From the NCBI GenBank assembly GCA_024684155.1, contig JAIKXK010000077.1:1-5430 (forward strand): DNA of 5,430 bases, given 5' to 3'. Numbering within the stretch: the first letter of the stretch is position 1; the number at the start of each line of letters is the position of its first letter. This document shows positions 1-5,338 of this stretch, in pieces. A program made the position numbers and the translations under genes. This stretch comes from Lachnospiraceae bacterium. Lineage in GTDB: Bacteria > Bacillota > Clostridia > Lachnospirales > Lachnospiraceae. Below the pieces are notes generated by a model. The model ran no database searches. It saw only the letters and a list, made by a program, of their open reading frames with translations, and was not told the origin of the DNA.

Positions 1-376
1 AATTGCAGGAGATATTGCATCAGCAAAAACTGATAAAGAAGAAGCACAGCTGCTAAAAGAAAAGTACGAGGAGAAGCTGAAAGAAGTGGACAAAGAAGCA
101 GACGCTATTTTGGCAGAAGCTCGAAAGAAAGCACTTCAAAATGAAACCAATATTATTAACGAAGCGAAAGAAGAAGCGGCTCGTATCATTAAAAATGCTG
201 AAGAACAGGCAGTACTTGAACAAAAACGTGTTGCTGATGATGTAAAACAGCAGATGATCGCCGTTGCAGCCCTTATGGCTCAGAAGGTTGTTGCTCAAAA
301 TATCGACACAACCTTACAGGATTCTTTGGTTGAGGAAACTTTGAAAGAAATGGGTGGTTCAACATGGCAAAGCTAG
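1..376 (+). CDS. atpF: F1Fo ATP synthase subunit b, C-terminal part (5' end outside window)
   Basis: Subunit b of the peripheral stalk. It links the membrane a subunit to the top of the alpha3beta3 head through delta and resists rotor torque. The frame is open from base 2 without a start, so the gene begins upstream. 124 residues are visible, and the missing part should be the N-terminal membrane helix and tether, since family members are usually about 155-175 residues. What is visible is almost entirely charged, Ala/Glu/Lys-rich helix (for example EEAARIIKNAEEQA), typical of the b dimerisation coiled coil, followed by a hydrophobic MIAVAALMAQKVV stretch and a short tail ending GGSTWQS. The tail region is the delta-binding end in this family. 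A GTG at 86 could be mistaken for a start, but the helix continues in frame upstream of it. The last 13 nt overlap atpH. Identity rests on the coiled coil plus its position immediately before atpH and atpA. Confidence 0.95.
   Translation, partial: IAGDIASAKTDKEEAQLLKEKYEEKLKEVDKEADAILAEARKKALQNETNIINEAKEEAARIIKNAEEQAVLEQKRVADDVKQQMIAVAALMAQKVVAQNIDTTLQDSLVEETLKEMGGSTWQS
352..357 (+). promoter_or_regulatory. Ribosome-binding site of atpH, inside atpF
   Basis: GGGTGG lies 6 nt before the atpH ATG at 364 and is embedded in the last codons of atpF. It is only an approximate Shine-Dalgarno, weaker than those of the other genes here. This fits delta being translated partly by ribosomes finishing atpF, given the 13-nt gene overlap. 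The match is seen in the sequence; the coupling is inferred. Confidence 0.5.
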
Positions 377-927
377 TAGAAAACGTCTACGGTGATGCAC
401 TGTTTGAACTTTCTAAAGAAGAAAACAAAGTTGATGAGATTTATGACGAAGTGGTGGGATTGATTCAGATTTTAGAAGAAAATCCTAATATGGTAGCCAT
501 GATGACACATCCTCATATTTCAAAGGACGAAAAGCTTCAAACAGTGGAGACCGTTTTCAAAGGAAAGATTTCAGACGAAATTATTGGACTTATGCGAATG
601 GTCATAGAAAAAGACCACTTTGGACAAATGAAAGATATCTTTGAATATTTTGTTTCTTCAGTGAAAGATTATAAAAACATTGGAGTGGCATATGTAACCA
701 CACCATTGGAATTATCTTCAGAAAAGAAGAATGAAGTAGAAAAGAGATTATTAGAAACTACAGATTTTGTATCCTTTGAGATGCACTATGAAATCGATAA
801 AGATTTGATTGGTGGCATGGTCATTCGAATTGGAGATCGCGTAGTAGATTCTAGTATCCGAACAAAGATTTATAATTTGTCTCGCGAATTATCAAAAGTA
901 CAGCTTACAGAATCTGTAAGCGAGTAA
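364..927 (+). CDS. atpH: F1Fo ATP synthase subunit delta (OSCP family)
   Basis: Delta sits on top of the alpha3beta3 head and joins it to the C-terminal ends of the b subunits. The product is 187 residues, slightly above the roughly 175-180 usual for bacterial delta. The N-terminal helical domain (about 1-105) begins with a VENVYGDALFELS segment, corresponding to the family's Y-A-x-A-L-[FY] start. The C-terminal domain carries the delta signature at about 144-158 (IDKDLIGGMVIRIGD), followed by VVDSSIRTKI, typical of the family. The ATG at 364 is chosen because it sits directly before the conserved N-terminus and follows a GGGTGG. It overlaps atpF by 13 nt and ends 20 nt before atpA. Arginine codons here are mixed (CGA, CGC, AGA), unlike the CGT-dominated alpha and beta genes, which suggests weaker codon optimisation, as expected for a one-copy subunit. 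Confidence 0.97.
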   Translation: MAKLVENVYGDALFELSKEENKVDEIYDEVVGLIQILEENPNMVAMMTHPHISKDEKLQTVETVFKGKISDEIIGLMRMVIEKDHFGQMKDIFEYFVSSVKDYKNIGVAYVTTPLELSSEKKNEVEKRLLETTDFVSFEMHYEIDKDLIGGMVIRIGDRVVDSSIRTKIYNLSRELSKVQLTESVSE

Positions 928-931
928 AAGA

Positions 932-938
932 GAGGTGA
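932..938 (+). promoter_or_regulatory. Ribosome-binding site of atpA
   Basis: GAGGTGA is a 7-nt match to the extended anti-Shine-Dalgarno partner (GGAGGTGA without its first G), 9 nt before the ATG at 948. It supports that start, which also gives the expected alpha N-terminus. The following bases, GGTGAAAGC (934-942), recur identically before atpG. Confidence 0.8.
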
Positions 939-947
939 AAGCGCTCC

Positions 948-2462
948 ATGAATTTAAAACCGGAAGAAATTAGCTCGGTAATCCAGAGCCAAATGAAACG
1001 ATATGCCTCTGACCTTGAAGTTTCCGAAGTGGGAACTGTAATTCAGGTAGCAGATGGTATTGCCCGTATTCATGGTCTTGAAAACGCCATGCAGGGTGAG
1101 CTTCTGGAATTTCCAGGAGAAGTATATGGAATGGTGCAGAACTTGGAAGAAGACAATGTTGGTGCCGTTCTTTTAGGAAGCCAAAAGAACATTAACGAAG
1201 GAGATACTGTTAAGACTACTGGTCGTGTAGTTGAGGTTCCTGTTGGTGATGCTCTTTTAGGCCGTGTTGTAAATGCACTTGGACTTCCTATCGATGGAAA
1301 AGGACCTATCGAAACCGATAAGTTCCGTCAGATCGAAAGAGTTGCAAGTGGTGTAATCGCAAGAAAGTCAGTAGATACACCTTTACAGACAGGTATTAAG
1401 GCTATTGACTCCATGATTCCTATTGGACGTGGACAGCGTGAGCTTATTATCGGTGATAAGCAGACAGGTAAGACTGCTATTGCCATTGATACAATTATTA
1501 ACCAGAAGGGCCAGGGCGTAAAATGTATTTACGTAGCCATCGGACAGAAGGCTTCAACTGTAGCTGCTTTGGTTAAGACATTAGAAGAATTTGGGGCTAT
1601 GAGTTATACAACCGTAGTCGCTTCCACAGCCAGTGAATTGGCTCCTTTACAGTACATCGCTCCTTATGCCGGATGTGCTATGGGTGAAGAGTGGATGGAG
1701 AATGGAGAGGATGTGCTTATTATCTATGATGATTTAAGTAAGCATGCTACGGCATACCGTACACTTTCCTTACTTCTTCGTCGTCCACCAGGACGTGAAG
1801 CATACCCAGGTGATGTATTCTACTTACATTCAAGATTGTTAGAGCGTGCAGCTCGTTTGTCTGATGAGTTAGGTGGAGGTTCTTTAACAGCACTTCCTAT
1901 TATTGAGACTCAGGCAGGTGATGTATCTGCATATATTCCGACCAACGTAATTTCTATTACAGATGGTCAGATTTACTTAGAGACAGATGCTTTTAACGCA
2001 GGTCAGCGACCAGCTATTAACGCAGGTCTTTCTGTATCCCGTGTAGGTGGTTCTGCACAGATTAAGGCTATGAAAAAGATTGCCGCTCCAATTCGTACAG
2101 AGTTGGCTCAGTATCGAGAGTTAGCAGCCTTTGCTCAGTTCGGTTCCGAACTTGATAAAGATACTGCTGAAACATTGGCTCAAGGTGAAAGAGTACAGGA
2201 AATCTTAAAACAGCCACAGTACAAGCCAATGCCAGTAGAAGATCAGATTATGATTATCTATGCAGCTACTCAGAAGTACTTATTAGATATTCCTACTGAC
2301 AAGGTATTGGAATTTGAATCTGCCCTTTTTGAGCATGTTAAGACGAAATATCCTGAAATTCCTGAATCTATTCGTGAGAAGAAGGTATTAGAAGAGGATA
2401 TGGAAAAATTATTAATCCAGGCGATTAATGAAGTAAAGCAACCATTTGTTGTTGCAGAATAA
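948..2462 (+). CDS. atpA: F1Fo ATP synthase subunit alpha
   Basis: Alpha is the non-catalytic nucleotide-binding subunit of the F1 hexamer, three copies per enzyme. The product is 504 residues, the usual bacterial length. Domains in order: an N-terminal delta-contacting segment (1-25), a beta-barrel (about 26-95), the nucleotide-binding domain (about 96-375) and a C-terminal helical domain. The Walker A P-loop is GDKQTGKT at 169-176. The Walker B strand is VLIIYDD at 256-262. The alpha/beta signature PAINAGLSVS is at 355-364, followed at once by R365, the equivalent of the alpha arginine finger (E. coli R376) that reaches into the beta catalytic site. No key residue is missing. The strong ribosome-binding site and the CGT/GGT-rich codon use fit a highly expressed three-copy subunit. 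It lies between atpH (20-nt gap) and atpG (31-nt gap). Identity is certain on motifs and context. Confidence 0.99.
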   Translation: MNLKPEEISSVIQSQMKRYASDLEVSEVGTVIQVADGIARIHGLENAMQGELLEFPGEVYGMVQNLEEDNVGAVLLGSQKNINEGDTVKTTGRVVEVPVGDALLGRVVNALGLPIDGKGPIETDKFRQIERVASGVIARKSVDTPLQTGIKAIDSMIPIGRGQRELIIGDKQTGKTAIAIDTIINQKGQGVKCIYVAIGQKASTVAALVKTLEEFGAMSYTTVVASTASELAPLQYIAPYAGCAMGEEWMENGEDVLIIYDDLSKHATAYRTLSLLLRRPPGREAYPGDVFYLHSRLLERAARLSDELGGGSLTALPIIETQAGDVSAYIPTNVISITDGQIYLETDAFNAGQRPAINAGLSVSRVGGSAQIKAMKKIAAPIRTELAQYRELAAFAQFGSELDKDTAETLAQGERVQEILKQPQYKPMPVEDQIMIIYAATQKYLLDIPTDKVLEFESALFEHVKTKYPEIPESIREKKVLEEDMEKLLIQAINEVKQPFVVAE

Positions 2463-2474
2463 AAAGCATGTTTA

Positions 2475-2487
2475 AGAAAGGTGGTGA
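2475..2487 (+). promoter_or_regulatory. Extended ribosome-binding site of atpG
   Basis: AGAAAGGTGGTGA matches 12 of 13 positions of AGAAAGGAGGTGA, the complement of the typical Firmicute 16S rRNA 3' end. The single mismatch is T2482. It ends 6 nt before the ATG at 2494, which favours that start over the in-frame ATG at 2503. The complementarity assumes a typical 16S tail, since the rRNA is not in this window. Confidence 0.8.
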
Positions 2488-2493
2488 AAGCAC

Positions 2494-3357
2494 ATGGCCT
2501 CAATGAGAGATATTAAGCGTCGTAGAACCAGTATCTCAAGTACTCAGCAGATTACAAAGGCAATGAAGCTTGTTTCCACCGTTAAGTTACAAAAGGCAAA
2601 GGCACACGCTGAAAGCACAACACCATATTTTAACTATATGTATAATACGGTGTGCTCGATGCTTGCAAAAACCAAAAACATCAACCATCCTTACTTACAA
2701 ACCAGAGAGGTTGGGAAAAAGGGCGTTATCGTCATTACTTCTAACCGTGGTTTAGCAGGTGGTTATAACTCAAATATTGTAAAAATGATCCGTGATGATG
2801 AAGTTATTACGGAGGATAACAGCCAGCTATACTGTATCGGAAGAAAAGGTATGGAAGGTTTAACCCATAGAGGGTATGAAGTTGCAATGGATGAGTCCGA
2901 TGTAATGGAAGCGCCTACCTATGACGACGCAAGTCGTATTTGCAAACAGTTATTAGATGCGTATGCAGCAGGTGAGATTTCTGAAATTTATCTTGCATAT
3001 ACACATTTTAAGAACACGGTGGTTCATGAGCCTAAGCTTTTGAAATTGTTACCTGTGGAAGTATCAGAAGAAGATATTGCTTCATCAGAGGATAGCAAAG
3101 TTTTAATGAATTTTGAACCAAATCCAGAAGAAGCCATCGGAATGATCATTCCCAAATATGTAACAAGCTTGGTTTACGGAGCATTAATCGAGGCAGTTGC
3201 CAGTGAAAATGGTGCCAGAATGCAAGCTATGGATTCTGCAACCAGCAACGCAGAAGAGATGATTGATAACCTGACCTTATCGTACAACCGTGCACGTCAG
3301 GGATCTATTACTCAAGAACTTACAGAAATTATTGCGGGTGCTGAGGCAATTTCTTAG
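2494..3357 (+). CDS. atpG: F1Fo ATP synthase subunit gamma
   Basis: Gamma is the central rotor shaft. Its N- and C-terminal helices form the coiled coil that turns inside alpha3beta3, while the middle Rossmann-like domain contacts epsilon and the c-ring. The product is 287 residues, the normal bacterial length. The N-terminal helix shows the family pattern from MRDIKRRRTSI through ITKAMKLVSTVKLQKA (about 4-36). SNRGLAGGYN (83-92) matches the conserved S-[ND]-R-G-L-x-G-G core motif. The C-terminal helix includes SENGARMQAMDSATSNA (237-253) and the gamma signature ITQELTEIIAGAEA (272-285). No insertion of the chloroplast redox-regulatory type is seen. The start at 2494 is placed by the extended ribosome-binding site. 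The downstream ATG at 2503 (residue 4) would give the commoner MRDIK-like start but has poorer spacing, so the true N-terminus could be three residues shorter. Confidence 0.98.
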   Translation: MASMRDIKRRRTSISSTQQITKAMKLVSTVKLQKAKAHAESTTPYFNYMYNTVCSMLAKTKNINHPYLQTREVGKKGVIVITSNRGLAGGYNSNIVKMIRDDEVITEDNSQLYCIGRKGMEGLTHRGYEVAMDESDVMEAPTYDDASRICKQLLDAYAAGEISEIYLAYTHFKNTVVHEPKLLKLLPVEVSEEDIASSEDSKVLMNFEPNPEEAIGMIIPKYVTSLVYGALIEAVASENGARMQAMDSATSNAEEMIDNLTLSYNRARQGSITQELTEIIAGAEAIS

Positions 3358-3375
3358 TACTCAAGGTAAATGAGA

Positions 3376-3393
3376 TTCCCATGAAAATGGGAA
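3376..3393 (+). other. Intercistronic RNA hairpin between atpG and atpD
   Basis: TTCCCAT (3376-3382), a GAAA loop (3383-3386) and ATGGGAA (3387-3393) form a perfect 7-bp stem closed by a GNRA tetraloop. It lies in the longest gap of the operon (68 nt), about 14 nt before the atpD Shine-Dalgarno. No U-tract follows (the next bases are AATAAAGT), so it is not an intrinsic terminator. Plausible roles are an mRNA stability or processing element that raises beta yield, or a spacer keeping the atpD ribosome-binding site open. The structure is seen directly; its function is inferred. Confidence 0.6.
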
Positions 3394-3406
3394 ATAAAGT
3401 AAATGA

Positions 3407-3418
3407 AAAGGAGTGATT
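3407..3418 (+). promoter_or_regulatory. Ribosome-binding site of atpD
   Basis: AAAGGAGTGATT resembles AAAGGAGGTGATC with one G missing. The AAGGAG core (3408-3413) is 12 nt from the ATG at 3426, slightly long but workable, and the alternative TGAT pairing is closer. It supports the start at 3426, from which the normal beta N-terminus follows. Confidence 0.75.
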
Positions 3419-3425
3419 CAAAGAA

Positions 3426-4817
3426 ATGGCAAATTCAAATACAGGAAAAATCACTCAGATTATTAGTGCGGTTATTGACGTTAAGTTTGCTGAAGGCGAA
3501 CTTCCTGAAATCAATGACGCTATCGAAATTACTCGTGAAGATAAATCAAAATTAGTAGTTGAGGTTGCACAGCATCTGGGAGATGATACCGTTCGTTGTA
3601 TCGCCTTAGGACCTACCGACGGCTTGGTTCGTGGTATGGATGCCATCGCTACAGGAGCACCAATTTCGGTACCTGTTGGTGAGGAAACTTTAGGACGAAT
3701 TTTCAACGTATTAGGTGAACCAATTGATAATGGTGAAGCACCAAAAACTGATGAGCGTATGCCGATTCATAGACCGGCTCCAACCTTTGAAGAGCAGGCT
3801 ACTTCATCAGAAATGTTAGAAACAGGAATCAAGGTCGTTGATCTTCTTTGCCCTTACCAAAGAGGTGGAAAGATTGGTTTGTTCGGTGGTGCCGGTGTAG
3901 GTAAAACCGTATTAATTCAGGAATTGATTCATAATATTGCTACAGAGCACGGTGGATATTCCGTATTTACCGGTGTAGGTGAGCGTACACGTGAAGGAAA
4001 TGACCTTTATTATGAAATGAAGGAATCCGGCGTTATTGATAAAACCTGCATGGTGTTCGGACAGATGAACGAACCACCTGGAGCTCGTATGAGAGTAGGT
4101 TTAACAGGACTTACTATGGCAGAGTATTTCCGTGATAAAGGTGGAAAGGACGTGTTATTATTCATTGATAATATCTTCCGTTTTACTCAGGCAGGTTCTG
4201 AGGTATCCGCTTTATTAGGACGTATGCCATCCGCTGTAGGTTATCAGCCTACACTTGCTACAGAGATGGGTGCTTTACAGGAACGTATTACATCTACAAA
4301 GAATGGTTCTATTACATCCGTTCAGGCTGTATACGTACCTGCCGATGACTTAACTGACCCGGCTCCAGCTACAACATTCGCTCACTTAGATGCTACTACA
4401 GTATTAGAGCGTTCTATTGCAGAGCTTGGTATTTACCCAGCTGTAGATCCACTTGGATCAACATCTCGTATTCTTGATCCTCGTATTGTAGGACAGGAAC
4501 ACTTTGAGGTAGCTCGTGGTGTACAGGAAATCTTACAGAAATACAAGGAATTACAGGATATTATCGCCATCCTCGGTATGGACGAACTTTCCGAAGAGGA
4601 TAAACTTGTTGTATCTCGTGCACGTAAGGTTCAAAGATTTTTATCTCAGCCTTTCTTCGTAGCAACACAGTTTACCGGTTTAGATGGAAAGTATGTACCA
4701 ATTGCAGAAACCATTCGTGGATTTAAGGAGATTTTGGAAGGACGTATGGATGACGTTCCGGAAGGTTACTTCTTAAATGCTGGTACTATTGATGAAGTTC
4801 GCGCTAAGATGAACTAA
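3426..4817 (+). CDS. atpD: F1Fo ATP synthase subunit beta (catalytic)
   Basis: Beta is the catalytic subunit, making ATP from ADP and phosphate, or hydrolysing it in reverse (EC 7.1.2.2), three copies per enzyme. The product is 463 residues, typical for bacteria. Domains in order: N-terminal beta-barrel (about 1-80), nucleotide-binding domain (about 81-360), and C-terminal helical domain. The Walker A P-loop is GGAGVGKT at 154-161, with the catalytic lysine K160 and T161. GERTREGND contains the general-base glutamate E186 and phosphate-contacting R187, equivalent to E. coli E181 and R182. Walker B is VLLFID at 243-248. Y337 in IYPAV is the adenine-stacking tyrosine position. The signature PAVDPLGSTS is at 338-347. 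The DELSEED lever, DELSEED at 386-392, is intact and pushes on gamma. Codon use is strongly CGT-biased, as in alpha. It is preceded by the atpG-atpD hairpin and followed after 12 nt by atpC. Confidence 0.99.
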   Translation: MANSNTGKITQIISAVIDVKFAEGELPEINDAIEITREDKSKLVVEVAQHLGDDTVRCIALGPTDGLVRGMDAIATGAPISVPVGEETLGRIFNVLGEPIDNGEAPKTDERMPIHRPAPTFEEQATSSEMLETGIKVVDLLCPYQRGGKIGLFGGAGVGKTVLIQELIHNIATEHGGYSVFTGVGERTREGNDLYYEMKESGVIDKTCMVFGQMNEPPGARMRVGLTGLTMAEYFRDKGGKDVLLFIDNIFRFTQAGSEVSALLGRMPSAVGYQPTLATEMGALQERITSTKNGSITSVQAVYVPADDLTDPAPATTFAHLDATTVLERSIAELGIYPAVDPLGSTSRILDPRIVGQEHFEVARGVQEILQKYKELQDIIAILGMDELSEEDKLVVSRARKVQRFLSQPFFVATQFTGLDGKYVPIAETIRGFKEILEGRMDDVPEGYFLNAGTIDEVRAKMN

Positions 4818-4823
4818 GGAGGT
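4816..4823 (+). promoter_or_regulatory. Ribosome-binding site of atpC, overlapping the atpD stop
   Basis: AAGGAGGT is a consensus Shine-Dalgarno whose first two bases are the last two of the atpD TAA stop (4815-4817). It is 6 nt from the GTG at 4830. This decides the start, since no ATG is well placed, and it suggests that ribosomes terminating atpD can initiate atpC directly. Confidence 0.85.
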
Positions 4824-4829
4824 AGCAAG

Positions 4830-5237
4830 GTGGCAGAGGCAGATAACAAATTTGTGGTGGAGATTATTACACCGGACCGTGTATTTTACAAGGGCGATGC
4901 ATCAATGATCGAATTTACCACAACAGAAGGTGAAATCGGTGTTTATAAGAACCATGTGCCTACTACCGTTGTTTTGGCTCCCGGAATTGTAACCATTCAT
5001 GAAGGCGAGGGCAACAAAAAGGCAGCAGTTCATGCTGGTTTTGCAGAGATTTTAAATGATAAGGTCACACTTCTAGCAGAAGTTGCTGAATGGCCGGATG
5101 AGATTGATGTGGAACGTGCAAAAGCTGCAGAAGCACGAGCAACTGAGCGTATTCAGGCTAAGGCAGATGACTTAGATTTGGTACGAGCAGAATTAGCGTT
5201 AAAGCGTGCTTTGGTTCGACAGGACATTGTAGGTTAA
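4830..5237 (+). CDS. atpC: F1Fo ATP synthase subunit epsilon
   Basis: Epsilon binds gamma and the c-ring in the central stalk, and in many bacteria its C-terminal helices inhibit ATP hydrolysis. The product is 135 residues, the normal length. The N-terminal beta-sandwich (about 5-88) shows family features: FVVEIITPDRVFY, a TTEGEIGVYKNHVP segment (31-44) and GFAEILNDKVTLLAE (70-84). The C-terminal helical hairpin (about 92-133) is complete. It contains IDVERA at 92-97, fitting the I/L-D-x-x-R-A ATP-binding motif known from Bacillus PS3 epsilon, and Arg-rich second-helix residues (R119, R126, R130). A complete, potentially ATP-sensing inhibitory domain is therefore likely (inference). The start is GTG, fixed by the AAGGAGGT upstream. 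It is the last gene of the operon; the terminator follows within 8 nt of the stop. Confidence 0.97.
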   Translation: MAEADNKFVVEIITPDRVFYKGDASMIEFTTTEGEIGVYKNHVPTTVVLAPGIVTIHEGEGNKKAAVHAGFAEILNDKVTLLAEVAEWPDEIDVERAKAAEARATERIQAKADDLDLVRAELALKRALVRQDIVG

Positions 5238-5244
5238 ACTATAG

Positions 5245-5279
5245 AAAAGTAGTCTGATGATAGTCAGGCTACTTTTTTT
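5245..5279 (+). terminator. Intrinsic (Rho-independent) terminator of the atp operon
   Basis: The left arm AAAAGTAGTCTGA (5245-5257) pairs with TCAGGCTACTTTT (5264-5276) around the loop TGATAG, giving a 13-bp stem with one U-G wobble (T5253/G5268). A run of seven T (5273-5279) overlaps the end of the right arm. It begins 8 nt after the atpC stop, so it is the expected end of the ATP synthase transcript. The A-run on the left arm gives only four U on the minus strand, so bidirectional use is possible but weak. Confidence 0.92.
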
Positions 5280-5306
5280 GTGTATAAGTGTCATTTGTGG
5301 TAAGAT
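5278..5306 (+). promoter_or_regulatory. Possible sigma-A-type promoter for the downstream gene
   Basis: TTGTGT (5278-5283) and TAAGAT (5301-5306) are separated by exactly 17 nt, and TG at 5298-5299 gives an extended -10 (TGG-TAAGAT). The matches to TTGACA and TATAAT are 3/6 and 4/6, so each box alone is weak. The case rests on spacing, the TG extension and position between a terminator and a new gene. The -35 box overlaps the terminator's T-run. Confidence 0.4.
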
Positions 5307-5327
5307 AAAGGCACTTTTTGATTACAT

Positions 5328-5333
5328 AGGAGA
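5328..5333 (+). promoter_or_regulatory. Ribosome-binding site of the downstream partial gene
   Basis: AGGAGA, with its AGGAG core ending 6 nt before the ATG at 5339, is a good Shine-Dalgarno. It supports that start over the in-frame ATG at 5351. Confidence 0.75.
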
Positions 5334-5338
5334 ATTAT

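Noticed and set aside
53..298. Minus-strand 81-codon open frame opposite atpF
   Set aside because: Phe/Ser/Cys-rich antisense of Lys/Glu-rich coiled-coil coding sequence; a shadow of atpF with no credible start signal or domain.
86..376. GTG at 86 as a start for a short separate protein
   Set aside because: The same frame is open upstream to the window edge with the same coiled-coil character, and there is no special ribosome-binding site; it is internal to atpF.
2270..2503. Minus-strand 77-codon frame across the atpA-atpG junction
   Set aside because: Antisense of the conserved alpha C-terminus, with no recognisable features.
2468..2506. Twelve-codon ORF (ATG 2468, TGA 2504) in the atpA-atpG gap overlapping the atpG start
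   Set aside because: Its codons are simply the atpG Shine-Dalgarno read in another frame, and no ribosome-binding site precedes it; chance is sufficient.
2570..2755. 61-codon plus-strand frame inside atpG
   Set aside because: Out-of-frame shadow of a well-conserved gamma coding sequence.
3376..3393. atpG-atpD hairpin as an intrinsic terminator or attenuator
   Set aside because: No U-tract follows the stem, and terminating here would remove beta and epsilon from the transcript.
3455..3706. Minus-strand 83-codon frame within atpD
   Set aside because: Low-complexity Ser/Thr/Pro antisense of the beta N-terminal domain; no supporting signals.
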